The notes below the pieces were generated by a model that saw only the letters and a program-made list of their open reading frames with translations, was not told the DNA's origin and made no database searches. Made by a program: the position numbers and the translations under genes. Shown in pieces: positions 41,001-48,651 of a DNA stretch of 64,000 nt. How positions within the stretch are numbered: position 1 is the stretch's first letter; the number at the start of each line of letters is the position of its first letter. The DNA is from Caenorhabditis elegans (taxonomy: Eukaryota > Nematoda > Chromadorea > Rhabditida > Rhabditidae), in contig NC_003280.10 in NCBI RefSeq assembly GCF_000002985.6, forward strand, positions 10,970,501 through 11,034,500, read 5' to 3'.

Positions 41001-41282
41001 TACTGGCCCGATTACAGTACACTGTTGCTCTGGAGCCGGACGCACTGCAGTCTTCATCGCACTTTCGATCATTTTGGATAGGATGCGTGCTGAGCATGTT
41101 GTTGATGTTTTCACAACGGTAAGAATCGATTTCTAATTTTTTTTAAATGTATATGAATATTAATATTTCAGGTTAAACTGCTCCGAACAGAACGTCAAAA
41201 CATGATTCAAGAGCCAGAGCAGTATCACTTCCTGTATCTAGCTGCATATGAGTACCTAGCCGCCTATGACAATTTCTCGTAG
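5039..41282 (+). CDS. ptp-3: LAR-type receptor protein tyrosine phosphatase PTP-3, longest isoform
   Basis: Thirty exons join in frame to 2268 codons: 5039-5336, 5686-5827, 5873-6113, 6517-6730, 12767-12901, 13294-13434, 13498-13621, 13702-13773, 13885-13969, 14017-14262, 14522-14663, 14713-14920, 14985-15055, 15177-15536, 15571-15600, 23395-23444, 23645-23909, 24524-24736, 24810-24952, 25664-25774, 28498-28630, 36251-36336, 36516-36692, 36810-37325, 37389-37664, 38681-38779, 38868-40486, 40540-40792, 40873-41118, 41172-41282. Order: N-terminal hydrophobic signal ([14 protein letters not shown]), acidic stretch, Ig domains to about residue 390, about nine FNIII domains to about 1400, furin motif RARR at 1457-1460, transmembrane helix 1566-1588, phosphatase D1 (Cys1911) and D2 (Cys2201). 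The order and motifs such as VRRVPP at the Ig2/Ig3 border match Drosophila Dlar and human LAR. The family works in axon guidance and synapse assembly at the neuronal membrane. A likely poly(A) signal is the variant AATGAA at 41731. Residue numbers refer to this model, which includes two probably optional exons. Confidence 0.95.
6731..12520. other. Large ptp-3 intron between Ig2 and Ig3, no nested gene seen
   Basis: AT-rich intron sequence. It contains a copy of the CTTTGACAG palindromic repeat family at about 10130-10335. No open frame here has a convincing start, splice sites or domain. The 3' end must include the promoter for the first exon at 12570, since the intron is the only sequence available to it. 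Confidence 0.5.
10130..10335. repeat. CTTTGACAG-family palindromic repeat, degenerate copy
   Basis: Begins with caactttgacagcgtatatc and contains the interior segment tttttctatactttcatagt, which also occurs in the copies near 22621 and 44570. The right arm is decayed. It looks like an old MITE-like element. Confidence 0.5.
12570..12717 (+). CDS. ptp-3: Alternative ptp-3 first exon with signal peptide (starts before Ig3)
   Basis: ATG at 12570 opens 49 codons plus one base, beginning [20 protein letters not shown], a clear signal peptide. The donor after 12717 (ataaag/gttttt) is in phase 1, and the next acceptor, at 12766, is also phase 1. The exon therefore reads straight into VRRVPPYF, the start of Ig3. 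The resulting receptor would be 2019 residues and lack Ig1 and Ig2. A possible acceptor, ctattttag, ends at 12529, and a two-codon upstream ORF (ATG 12538) follows it. The frame match and signal peptide support a real alternative start; whether it matches an annotated isoform could not be checked. Confidence 0.75.
13702..13773 (+). CDS. ptp-3: 72-nt ptp-3 exon, acidic insert in FN1, probably optional
   Basis: The exon is 72 nt, enters and leaves in phase 2, and so can be skipped without shifting frame. It adds 24 residues ending in AEDESDSER, an acidic, hydrophilic stretch between strands of FN1. LAR-family receptors are known for small alternative exons that add loops to the ectodomain. Its use here is inferred from symmetry and composition. 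Confidence 0.65.
15571..15600 (+). CDS. ptp-3: 30-nt ptp-3 microexon between FN4 and FN5
   Basis: A 30-nt stretch is bounded by aatttttcag (ending 15570) and the donor gtgagt (from 15601), phase 1 on both sides. It encodes [10 protein letters not shown] with the flanking bases, a flexible acidic linker. The intron before it is only 34 nt (15537-15570), unusually short even for C. elegans. The microexon can be used or skipped without changing frame; its inclusion in the long model is an inference. Confidence 0.65.
15785..15905. repeat. Dispersed repeat family C copy
   Basis: Contains aaacatagagaaatattg and gaaaagctgctcaaaaaatg and ends with cgcaatgtgcc. Similar sequence occurs at 61905-62015 in the same orientation and at 50868-51000 in reverse complement. 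Confidence 0.5.
18555..18712. repeat. CTTTGACAG-family palindromic repeat
   Basis: The left end, caactttgacagttcatatc, and the right end, ctataacctttcaaagtg, are degenerate inverted copies. The interior resembles the copies at 22544 and 37834. MITE-like. Confidence 0.5.
22544..22701. repeat. CTTTGACAG-family palindromic repeat, best-preserved arms
   Basis: A 30-base left arm (22544-22573, starting gctttactttgacagcttat) matches the reverse complement of 22672-22701 with three mismatches. Element length is 158 bp. No open frame lies inside, as expected for a non-autonomous element. It sits about 400 bp before the 23097 start. Confidence 0.75.
23001..23096 (+). promoter_or_regulatory. ptp-3: 5' leader of the 23097 ptp-3 start
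   Basis: A strong acceptor, ttttttcttgttcacag, ends at 23006 and is a candidate trans-splice or 5' UTR splice site. Downstream, ATG 23017 opens a three-codon upstream ORF ending at 23028, before the main start. Confidence 0.45.
23097..23202 (+). CDS. ptp-3: Alternative ptp-3 first exon with signal peptide (short isoform, starts before FN5)
   Basis: ATG at 23097 gives 35 codons plus one base, with a basic start and a long hydrophobic core ([15 protein letters not shown]), a strong signal peptide. The donor after 23202 is in phase 1 and joins the phase-1 acceptor at 23394, reading into VPSAPRNF, the beginning of FN5. The receptor would be 1467 residues, without Ig domains or FN1-FN4. This agrees with the published short isoform PTP-3B, which lacks the Ig domains and first FNIII domains. 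PTP-3A and PTP-3B are reported to have separate roles in synapse formation and axon guidance. Confidence 0.88.
23315..23327 (+). repeat. 13-base G tract
   Basis: An uninterrupted run of 13 G in the intron after the 23097 first exon. Such runs can form G-quadruplexes in the + strand. Confidence 0.9.
25305..25601. repeat. Palindromic repeat family B copy in ptp-3 intron
   Basis: The left end, from cctcttgcatcatgtttctc through ccaacatttttcatt, is inverted at the right as aatgaaaaatgttgg...ggtgcaatagg (25568-25601). About 297 bp. The same arms bound a copy at 53739-53947 in the let-858 intron, so this is a mobile MITE-like family. Confidence 0.75.
25775..28497. other. ptp-3 intron inside FN7, no gene seen
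   Basis: About 2.7 kb of AT-rich intron. A very A/T-rich stretch with many 'aaattttaaa' words lies at 26500-26840. The segment cagtcaaaaagtggcaagtt near 27896 recurs in variant form near 30980 and appears to be a dispersed repeat. No open frame is convincing. Confidence 0.5.
28631..32437. other. ptp-3 intron before the internal exon cluster
   Basis: About 3.8 kb without a supported exon. It holds a run of 10 C at 30031-30040 and a pyrimidine-rich, CG-containing patch at 30470-30620. An acceptor-like aatttcag ends at 32348, but all three frames after it stop within about 40 bases, so it is not a coding exon. Confidence 0.45.
32480..32750 (+). CDS. ptp-3: Candidate alternative ptp-3 first exon (acidic N-terminus) or mutually exclusive exon
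   Basis: An acceptor, atcatccag, ends at 32479, and an ATG follows three bases later (32483), a spacing typical of SL trans-splicing. The frame runs 89 codons plus one base to the donor gtttga after 32750, in phase 1, which fits the phase-1 acceptor at 36250. The peptide starts [20 protein letters not shown], is very acidic, then holds a mixed stretch with SGWKYHVSN and DAWFRLDN. It has no signal peptide. As a first exon it gives a 1216-residue product. If entered from a phase-0 donor such as 25774 it would replace exon 28498-28630 in frame. The length of open frame ending at a phase-correct donor supports it as real. Confidence 0.5.
32751..33534. other. ptp-3 intron / upstream sequence of the 33535 exon
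   Basis: CT-rich and repeat-poor. A long open frame runs into the 33535 exon from 33217 but contains no ATG before 33535, so it is probably untranslated leader or promoter. Confidence 0.4.
33535..33694 (+). CDS. ptp-3: Candidate alternative ptp-3 first exon, strongly basic
   Basis: ATG at 33535 begins 53 codons plus one base (starting [20 protein letters not shown]), rich in Lys and Arg and without a signal peptide. The donor after 33694 (gaag/gtattc) is phase 1 and fits 34318 or 36251. Joined to 36251 it gives 1180 residues. No acceptor is visible shortly upstream, in keeping with a first exon. Without a signal peptide the protein would need the membrane helix itself as signal anchor. Evidence is limited to frame and donor, so this could be chance. 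Confidence 0.4.
34318..34515 (+). CDS. ptp-3: Candidate ptp-3 cassette exon (198 nt) or first exon starting at 34380
   Basis: Bounded by the acceptor catgttccag (ending 34317) and the donor gtgctc, it is exactly 66 codons and phase 1 at both ends. It could thus be inserted between 28630 (or 32750, 33694) and 36251 without shift. It encodes an acidic stretch ([14 protein letters not shown]), then [12 protein letters not shown] and an Ala/Pro-rich tail. An ATG at 34380 also fits a first exon (1172-residue product). Placed internally it would lie between FN7 and FN8. Support is the symmetric phase and full-length open frame; no family resemblance was recognised. Confidence 0.5.
34645..34730 (+). 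repeat. Second telomere-like TTAGGC module
   Basis: Contains aggtttaggcttaggctcag, then ctctgagctct (34680-34690) and gctgtaaaccatttgataag (34707-34726). The latter two also occur in the module at 1-145. Confidence 0.75.
35165..35182 (+). repeat. 18-base C tract
   Basis: An uninterrupted run of 18 C (18 G on the - strand). Monoguanine tracts of about this length are the class deleted in C. elegans dog-1 helicase mutants. Confidence 0.9.
35757..36117 (+). CDS. ptp-3: Alternative ptp-3 first exon with signal peptide (starts before FN8)
   Basis: ATG at 35757 opens 120 codons plus one base. Residues about 15-32 form a strong hydrophobic signal ([20 protein letters not shown]). The mature part is charged and Ser/Pro-rich, with the furin-type motif RARR at residues 46-49. 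The donor after 36117 is phase 1 and joins 36251, so the product is 1247 residues with only the last FNIII region, membrane helix and both phosphatase domains. An upstream ORF (ATG 35716) stops at 35760, overlapping the start as ATGA. The signal peptide and exact frame make this a convincing third internal start. Confidence 0.78.
37554..37565 (+). other. ptp-3: Furin-type cleavage site of PTP-3 (RARR)
   Basis: Codons for Arg-Ala-Arg-Arg, preceded by KEK, lie in a basic exposed region between the FNIII array and the membrane. LAR-family receptors are cut by furin-like proteases in this position into two subunits that stay associated. The placement and motif fit. Confidence 0.75.
37665..38680. 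other. ptp-3 intron with CTTTGACAG-family element
   Basis: About 1 kb. Holds the palindromic element at 37834-38035 and a possible decayed half element at 37690-37800. Otherwise AT-rich with no exon. Confidence 0.55.
37834..38035. repeat. CTTTGACAG-family element with terminal inverted repeats
   Basis: The left end, ctctattagtattgcaccc, and the right end, gggtgcaatactattagag, are inverted copies with one mismatch in 19 bases. About 202 bp, with caactttggcag and gatataacgtttcaaagt as inner arms. Confidence 0.75.
38985..39053 (+). other. ptp-3: PTP-3 transmembrane helix
   Basis: Codons for about 23 hydrophobic residues (from [12 protein letters not shown] to CWWL) are followed by RCNKK, a stop-transfer sequence. 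This places the phosphatase domains in the cytoplasm. A linker of about 120 residues rich in Asn, Ser and Pro follows before domain D1. Confidence 0.9.
39420..40300 (+). other. ptp-3: PTP-3 catalytic phosphatase domain D1
   Basis: The expected motifs appear in order: KNRYANV phosphotyrosine-recognition loop, [20 protein letters not shown] acid loop, and [10 protein letters not shown] with the nucleophile Cys1911 (codon 40020-40022). The Q-loop follows as YMVQTEEQY. All residues needed for catalysis are present, so D1 should be an active tyrosine phosphatase. It is encoded in the large exon 38868-40486. Confidence 0.93.
40301..41282 (+). other. ptp-3: PTP-3 second phosphatase domain D2
   Basis: D2 begins around FRHLTTLKW and ends at the C-terminus. 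It retains [12 protein letters not shown], an acid loop reading EWPDVGKPH, and the signature HCCSGAGRT with Cys2201 (codon 41023-41025). The recognition loop reads KNRMLSA, with Met where active domains have Tyr. In LAR-family receptors D2 is usually weak or inactive and serves as a docking and regulatory domain. Confidence 0.88.
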
Positions 41283-41908
41283 ATATCCCTTTCACCCCCA
41301 GTTTGCTTCTAGTTGAAAACTCCCGGTAGAATTGTTCGATCTTTCACACATTTTTTAACACAATTTTCTATTTTTTTGTATTCCAAAAATTACATATAAT
41401 TTACTGACAAAAACGCACTTCTCCCACTACACGAACGGGTTCAATTTTGTAATTGTTCTGTGTCCTTTTGCCTCGGAAATTTTCATTCTCTTTCTTTCCA
41501 AAATGTTACGGGTTACTGTACCCCATCCATTAACACTCTTCTCTTATCCATAGTTCTCCACCCAATCCATTGCTCATGTCTCTCAAACACCCCCCCGGAT
41601 TGTTTGTAAATATTCGAAGTCTCTTTTTTCTACATCATCATCATTGCTGTTCAGCCATCTTTTTCTAATAATATTGTATTCGTTGGTATGTGATCTTTGT
41701 TCTCTTACACCGACTTTGGCAGATTGCTTTAATGAACTAATTTCTATAATTTAACTTTGACGGTTTTTAATGCTCACAAGACGACAAAAGAAAGAAATCA
41801 GAACCCGGTCAATTTTCATTACAAAGAAGTATGTCTCTTCGCGGCTCTCGGAAATTGAAAATGGAAAGGTCCAGTGAAAAAAAATTGTAAAAAATTCTAG
41901 TTGAACGG
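41283..41908. other. 3' UTR of ptp-3 and convergent intergenic space
   Basis: ptp-3 (+) and the collagen gene (-) converge here. No AATAAA was seen on the + strand; AATGAA at 41731 is a plausible variant signal for ptp-3. Confidence 0.5.
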
Positions 41909-41914
41909 TTTATT
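41909..41914 (-). terminator. Poly(A) signal of the first collagen gene
   Basis: AATAAA on the - strand (tttatt on +), about 80 bases after the stop codon. Confidence 0.75.
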
Positions 41915-41993
41915 CATTCGTGTTTGGCTACTACATCATCAGTCATGAGATACTCCATATCGAAAAAAAAATGAAAGACAGAAAACGGATATT

Positions 41994-43260
41994 TTAATAT
42001 CCTGGAGCAGTTCTTGGTGGTGGGCAGTGATCGCAAGATCCGGATGATCCAGAATCTCCATCTTCTCCGTCCTCTCCTGGACCTCCTGGTTGTCCTGGTT
42101 GTCCGTCATTTCCGGCGTCTCCTGGACCTCCTGGCTGTCCGGCTTGTCCTGGTTGTCCTGGTCTTCCGTCTGGTCCGGATGGTCCTGGCTCTCCTTGGGA
42201 TCCTGGTTGTCCAGCTGGTCCTGGGGCTCCTGGAACTTCGCGGCTCTCTCCTGGCTGTCCTGGCTGTCCGTCTTGTCCTGGATGTCCATCTTGTCCTGGT
42301 TGTCCTGATGGTCCTGGTGGTCCTGGTGGTCCTGGAATAGCAGCTCCTCCGCTTTGTCCTGGTCGTCCATCGTTTCCTGGGGCTCCGGCCTGTCCTGGAG
42401 CTCCTGGTGGTCCAGCTGGAGCGTCGGCGCATTCGAAGCAGAATTCTCTGTTTTGTTGGTGCTCGTAGCTGTCGGATCCATCTTGTCCTGGGGATCCTGG
42501 GTTTCCAGATTGTCCATCGTTTCCGTCATTTCCTGGACGTCCTGGTGGTCCTTGTGGTCCAGCGGCTCCAACTCCGCATGAGCAGCACTCGGCTTGACGT
42601 CTTCTGATAGCCTTTCTACGGGCGACACGTCTCTTGCTCATTCCACGGTGAGCCTCACGCTTGACAACGAATTTCGATGGAACTCCGGTGAACTCTTCGA
42701 CGACTTCATATTGATTGTGAAGGCTCAGAGATCGGTGCTTGCAGAAGTCAACCTTAAAACAAAAACATGTTTCTTTATTTCAGAAGTATCGATTTTTCAG
42801 CTTTACCTCGGAGTCAAGCTTGGACTGAACATGTTGGACGTAGCTGTAGAAGGCTGGGATGGCGATGACAGCGATGAGAGCGGCGGCGATGCTGGAATTG
42901 AGAGGGATATTTGTATATTAATTGTAGGGCGATTTTGGTCGATGTACCATGAACGAGAGAAACAAGACATGGTGCATCAATAGCCCACTGAGTTGCTATG
43001 TGAAGCTAGTTACTCACAATCAGAAATTAACTAGAGAGTTTCAACGGTGGTCGGAAAAATTTTAAATGGGATTTTTTTGCTTTGGCTAAGCTTAAGGTGA
43101 AGTTCATACATATCAAATGAGATCTAGAAATATTCAAAATTGAAAAGAAATAGGAAATTAAAAATTAAAAAAAGAAAACTTACGTAACGGAGATACCAAC
43201 GAAAGCGATGGATCGGAAGCTCTCGACCTCCTTCTCAACGAGTATTCTTTTGTCTTCCAT
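41994..43260 (-). CDS. Cuticle collagen, three exons, 306 residues
   Basis: Exons on the - strand 43260-43184, 42891-42807 and 42752-41994 join in frame to 306 codons plus stop. The N-terminal part holds a hydrophobic stretch (from [17 protein letters not shown]), the conserved EVDFCKHRS and a very basic run ([14 protein letters not shown]) suited to subtilisin-type processing. Gly-X-Y repeats follow, interrupted by cysteine groups CCSC and CFEC and closed by [13 protein letters not shown]. Nematode cuticle collagens of this layout are secreted by hypodermis, trimerise and are cross-linked through the cysteines. Intron 1 splits the hydrophobic region in phase 2, as in the neighbouring collagen; intron 2 (E/V before DFCKHR) is not in the neighbour. 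I cannot assign a col number. Confidence 0.93.
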
Positions 43261-43305
43261 GTTTCGAATGCCGCTGTATGCTTTCTCATCAACACACAAC
43301 TGTCC

Positions 43306-43312
43306 TTATATA
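43306..43312 (-). promoter_or_regulatory. TATA box of the first collagen gene
   Basis: TATATAA on the - strand, about 46 bases before the ATG at 43260, at a usual place for collagen promoters. Confidence 0.7.
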
Positions 43313-43822
43313 CCACATTTCCAGAGAAAGTTTACAAAATTGCGATGACCTGCGTCTCGTGGGGTTATCAGTGTCTCTCTTTCTACCCGAATTTTGTGTA
43401 AGTTACAGTTTTGTTCGTGGAGAATTGATGGCAGAAGGTGCGCGATGATGGAGTGTTGAACTTGAGGAGTGGAAAATGAAAATATTGCAGGAAAAAAGCA
43501 AAACAAAGGTGGAGAAGTGGGGAGAAGAAAGCGGAAGAAGCCTAAAGTTTGTTGATCGAATCAGTGATAAGACAGAAAATAGCTAGCAGTTTTTTTAGGA
43601 TGGAGAAGAGTAGACTGTAAGGTCAGTAGTTTTCACTTTTCGGGAACCATTTGACACTTTGATATCATTCTTACTAGAGAATCAAAGTTCCCAGTTCAAC
43701 TGGACGTCTAAATTTTAATTCATAACTTCTTTGAAAAACTACAGTACCCAACCCCTGATGGTTTTCCTGGTTGCTCGGGTAATGACGTTGTCCATCATGT
43801 AAAATTCTTGAAACAAGAAATT

Positions 43823-43870
43823 TTCAAAATTTCAAAATGTCAAAATGTCAAAATGTCGAAATGTCAAAAT
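43823..43870 (+). repeat. 8-bp tandem repeat (tcaaaatg)
   Basis: About five to six copies of tcaaaatg/tcgaaatg in a row. It is a simple minisatellite. Confidence 0.8.
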
Positions 43871-44514
43871 TGAATTGTCAAAAAACTTTTGAAAAACTTG
43901 AGCAATACTTTTTTCTTATTCTCTAAATTAGTCCTAATTGCTCGCCAATTGCCGCCAACTTAATGCTCATTTTTTTTCAAAATTAATAATAAATTATTAA
44001 GTTAGTTATTCGTTTATTTTTAATGTTTGTCATATGCCTAACAAATGCTAACAAAATTTTGGCAATTGCTAGGTTAAAATTGAACAATTTTGGCAACCAT
44101 TGAAAAATAGGAGAATATGTGTTCTTTTTTCAAAATTTCAAGTAAGTACAAAGAAATAACCCAAAACTGATGCTCTTTAAAAAAAAATTTTATTGTAAGT
44201 TTCGTTTTTTTTTTGATTTTTCGATTTTACAAAAATTTTCGATTTTTTAAAAATTAGCTTAAAGTTTGGTCATTGCTTTTTTTAAATATATTTTTATTTT
44301 TCCTTATATTTTTCTCAACAATTTAAACAAAATTCGATGAAAAATCGAATTTTATGGTCACTTTTCTGAAAATTTTTTTTCGATCTTAATTTGTTCGATT
44401 GTTCGATTTCAGATGTTCGTTGAAAAAAAAATCGGAAAATCGAAAAAATCGAAAAACGACACCCTTGATTAACATCGTGCCTTTTTTTGCTATTTTTTTG
44501 CTTCAACAGTTCTC

Positions 44515-44650
44515 AGTTGACTTTAATTTTATCTAACCATTTTTTACCATTAAAAATATGTGTCAACTATTCCTCTACATTTTCATAGTTGCTCAATTTT
44601 TAATAAAGCCAAATCCAACCGAAATATGATCTGTCAAAATAGATCAATGG
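44515..44650. repeat. CTTTGACAG-family relic
   Basis: Begins ctcagttgactttaatttta, has ctacattttcatagttgctc inside and ends with gatctgtcaaaat. It shares the interior with the 10130 and 22544 copies. Confidence 0.45.
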
Positions 44651-45102
44651 AAGTTCAAGACTAATGGGAAAACTACTTTATGTTGAAAACTGTTTTATTC
44701 AATTTTGAATCCAAATATGCCCCTCCCTAGTAGAAATCCTGCAAAAACAACACCTCTCGGAACAGAACACCGTTCACTTTTCGGATTCATCCGAAATCAC
44801 CTCTTCCATAAAACCGGTCTCATGATGACTTTTGCGAGAGAATGATGTCTCGTTTACTTTCAAACATTCTCCCACCGAAAAGTGTACCTAAATAGGCATA
44901 TTTGATATCTTTGATTGTGTTATCAAGTGTTGAGGGGATACGTGTTTTTTATGACGAGACGAATCGTCATGTGAAACAAATTAGGCGGTTTTGTTATCCT
45001 ATTTGATGAATTTCTTGTATTTTTCTTCTTTTTTTGCCTTTTTTTTTGGAAATCCAATGAGAAAAAGAATGAAAAAGAGCATATTTTTGAATGATATAGT
45101 AA

Positions 45103-45108
45103 TTTATT
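45103..45108 (-). terminator. Poly(A) signal of the second collagen gene
   Basis: AATAAA on the - strand, 84 bases after the stop codon. Confidence 0.75.
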
Positions 45109-45191
45109 CTGAGAATCATGGTGATTGAGAAAACGAAAACAAGAAAGAACACAGAAAATATACATAAATGAAGTCAGAAGATAACAACATT

Positions 45192-46324
45192 CTAATATCC
45201 TGGAGCGGTTCTTGGTGGTGGGCAGTGATCGCAGCCTCCTCCTGCTCCTGGCTCTCCAGCTGGTCCTTGCTCTCCAGCGGCTCCTGGTTGTCCGGCGGCT
45301 CCATCGCTTCCAGCATCTCCAGCTGGTCCTTGTGGTCCGTCTTGTCCTGGCTGTCCTGGGGCTCCGGCGGCTCCATCGGCTCCTGGGGCTCCGGCTGGTC
45401 CTGGGGCTCCGGCTGGTCCGGCTGGAACAGCGACCTCCTCGACGACTCCTGGGGCTCCGTCTTGTCCGGTAGATCCTGGCTGTCCGTCTGGTCCAGCTGG
45501 TCCTGGGGCTCCTGGGGCTCCAGCGGCTCCGGCGTTTCCTGGGGCTCCTGGTTGTCCGTCGGCTCCAGCGTTTCCTGATGGTCCCTTTGGTCCTGGGTTT
45601 CCGGCTGGTCCTGGTGGTCCGGCTGGGCAGTCGAAGCAGAAATCGGCCTCGGATGGGGTGGCTTCTGGATCAGCATCAGCTCCTGGTTGTCCGTCTGGTC
45701 CAGAAAGTCCATCCTTTCCGTCGGATCCGTCAGTTCCTGGTGGTCCTGGTGGTCCAGATGCTCCGGCCTTGCAAGAGCAGCAGCTTCCTCCAGATGATTG
45801 AGTGGTGGCTTGAACAGCGGCATCGGCAGGTGCGTCGTATCCAGCTTGACGCTTGACGATAAGCTTTCCACGAACTCCCTTCAACTGTTGCATACGCTCG
45901 TATTGGTCGAAAAGACCATTGGTGCGGTGCTTGCAGAAGTCGACTTCGGTTTGAAGGGTGGATTGAACATGTTGCATGTAGTTGTACAACAATGGAATGG
46001 CGACAATTGCGGTCAAAGTGGCAACGGTACTGAAAATTGAAATAGTAAAGAATAGGTACTTAATTGTGATCAACTTTTAGTCTAGACAGATATCTAGGTT
46101 AATAAAAAAAACTAATCTTAAACTTTCAAACTGGAAGAAGTAGGAAACATTCGAAAAAGTGAAAAGAACAGAAAGTTAAAAACTAGTAATCAGAATTCTA
46201 AAATTAAAATAATAGGAAAATAAAAATAGTAGTGTTATTACCTGATGCAAATGCCAAAGAAGGCGACCTTGCGGAGGGACTCGGCCTCAACCCAAAGCTT
46301 CTTCTCGTTATCGGCAGAAGACAT
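45192..46324 (-). CDS. Cuticle collagen, two exons, 306 residues
   Basis: Exons 46324-46242 and 46029-45192 on the - strand join in phase 2 to 306 codons plus stop. The N-terminus has a membrane-like segment (STVATLTAIVAIPLLYNY), then EVDFCKHRT and a likely subtilisin-type processing site VKRQAG. The Gly-X-Y part is rich in Ala and Pro, with cysteine groups CCSC and CFDC and the end [13 protein letters not shown]. This C-terminus is identical in its last 13 residues to the neighbouring collagen at 41994, and the length is the same, so the pair are close relatives. The protein is a structural part of the cuticle. An open frame extends upstream of 46029 into the intron, but the acceptor attttcag and the homologous first exon show the true start is 46324. 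Paralogue number unknown. Confidence 0.93.
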
Positions 46325-46364
46325 GATGCGAATGCTGCTGATTTACCTGCCACCGGCGACGCAC

Positions 46365-46371
46365 TTTTATA
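46365..46371 (-). promoter_or_regulatory. TATA box of the second collagen gene
   Basis: TATAAAA on the - strand, about 41 bases before the ATG at 46324. Confidence 0.75.
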
Positions 46372-48651
46372 CACTTGCCTTCGAAAGGCTGCCAAAACAA
46401 ACGCAGATACGCAAAAAAAACGCGACAGGCGCGGAGGGAAACCACGCCCACATTTTGTTGGAGGGGTAGAGGAGGGACAGGTTGAATGGGTAGAGATGTA
46501 TTGGGGCTGAAAATGAGTTAGATAGATATAGATCTACTAAGCATTCCGAGTAATCAAGGTCGTTTACGTGAAATCTGTTCGAAAACTGATGAGACGAGCT
46601 ATTGAGAGGGAAAGTGAATAATGGGAATTGTAGGAGGAAGTTGGAGAAAGAAACAAAATTCACGAGTTCCATTCGAACTTTGATGATTTAAATTGGTTGA
46701 CATATGTATACATATAAAGTTAGGTTGGCTCTAGGTTTTTCAATGAGCCAAGTATGTTGTGATTTCCAAAAATTGCGGCATTTTTCCTGTAAACTATGAC
46801 ATATCATAAATTTTTTGAGTTCTCCAGAATTATCAGAAAACGCCCATTGAGCTCTGCTGTAGCAGTATTTAGTTATTGCCTCTATGCCGACCGTCATCCG
46901 AGACACTTTAAATTTTTCAGAACTTTATTGCTCATCTAGGCTTAATCTACATGATAAAAAATTTTCCAAATGTTTGATTTGTGTCCTGCTGAAATCTACA
47001 TTCGCTCAGAATCTTCCACACATCGCTTAATATTTTGGCACCTGAAAAAACGTTAAAACACTTCACATTATCACTCCAAAAAAGGAGAGAATCCGATATC
47101 CTAATTAATCTTATCAGACAATCACACTTCCGCATCCACCTGTTCGCAACAGGAATATCCGCAACAATTTTCGATTGAAGTTCAGAATTATCAGACATGG
47201 TGCATCGATAAACTACGGATCACAACTAGGTTATGTTGGGTTTTGTTTTGTTGAAAACATGTAACAACTACAATTAGGTATCTGATAACTCTAATTTTAA
47301 TTCTCAGGTTAATTTCAATGTTCCCGATTACTTCCTCAAATCCATCCCACCGTTTCTCCTCCTTGCAGCCAGCCATTTTCTAATTCATTTGCAGGATAAA
47401 AGGATAAGCAATCTCATCAGCAAATGAATTCGGAATCGAACGTCGAAGCACACACACACACATACATATACACACTTTGAACGAATTCGACAATTAGGTG
47501 AATAGACTTCGTGTAATGTAAACAGGCTGTCATAATCATAAAATAGTTTTCGGAGACGTCGCCGGTGATGGTAGCGGGGTGGTGGTGGTGAACAACTTCT
47601 GAAGATCTGCCAATACTTGGAAACTCGAGACTTTCTAGCCTTTATTTAGTCTAATTATGAGCTACCACTCAAATTTTAAACGATGTAGCTCAATTTCAAC
47701 GCCTTCAAGTTTTGATCTGAAATGTTTCAATGCATTTATTCACTATTTTCGGGGTTCGTTGAGTTGCTCCAAAGCAATTGATGGATTTTTGTCTAACTTG
47801 TCTTGTATGCAGTTAGATCTGAAACTAACTGTTTTCCTTTTTAGTAGGCCCACTTGCTTTAAATCCTTTATACGTCTAAGATAAGCTGCATCGTTAAATA
47901 GTTGCCGTTCTAAAAGAGAAACCCCCACTGGCAGAACATCAACCAGCTTCTGACAAAATTACAGACTTTTAGGCTTCACCTCCTCTCCTTATCACATTTC
48001 CTCCGTTCGATATCTTCGACCTTTTGAAATGTTGCGCATTAGTGAGGAAGTGTTACGAGACATAGTGGAGATTGCCGATAAGTTCCCAATTTTTCCACCA
48101 ACAAAAAAAACTTAACACTCGCGTCCAATACACGACTGGGGGACGTAGCAACAAGCTTCGTCTCTCTCTCTCTCTCCTGTCGGCAACTAAAAGATATCAT
48201 CTACGAGACGCAGTTTTTCAGTCACTGTGTAATCTATGCGTTGGCATTTTACCTGTCCATTTTCTCCATTTTTATGATATTTTTGAACAACGCACATTAA
48301 CACTATTTTGACACCCAGTTTTTCGACAATGAAGCAGCAATAGAGAGGGTGGCAAAATAAAGAAGCGGCTAAAGGTCATACGGAATAATAGAGAATATAT
48401 GCAAATCGAGAAACGGGAATTCGAAAAGCATGACACTATATCGTGATGAGAAGGTCTTCCCCGTCTTCGACAGTTTTTAGTTGAGGGAGAATTGAAGAAG
48501 CTAAAAATTATGTACTCAGGTAAACATAGGATATTTTAGATACTACTCTACCAAAAAAAACTATTTTCATTTTGAAGCGGCATTTAGAAACCGTCAAATC
48601 CAGTTTTTGAGATTTGTTGTGGTATATTTTTGCCCAAATTCGATGCTTGGC

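Larger units (their letters stand above)
43313..45102. other. Intergenic sequence between the collagens
   Basis: Promoter side of the first collagen and 3' side of the second. It contains an 8-base tandem repeat (43823-43870) and a CTTTGACAG-family relic at 44515-44650. No coding frame is supported. Confidence 0.5.

Noticed and set aside
42014..42607. Long + strand open frames with Ser/Trp or Leu/Val repeats over the first collagen
   Set aside because: Antisense shadows of the Gly-X-Y coding sequence; repeats such as SW/LS come from codon bias of the collagen.
45168..46040. + strand and second - strand frames over the second collagen
   Set aside because: Shadows of the collagen frame. The N-terminal extension MITIKYLFF is intron sequence before the acceptor.
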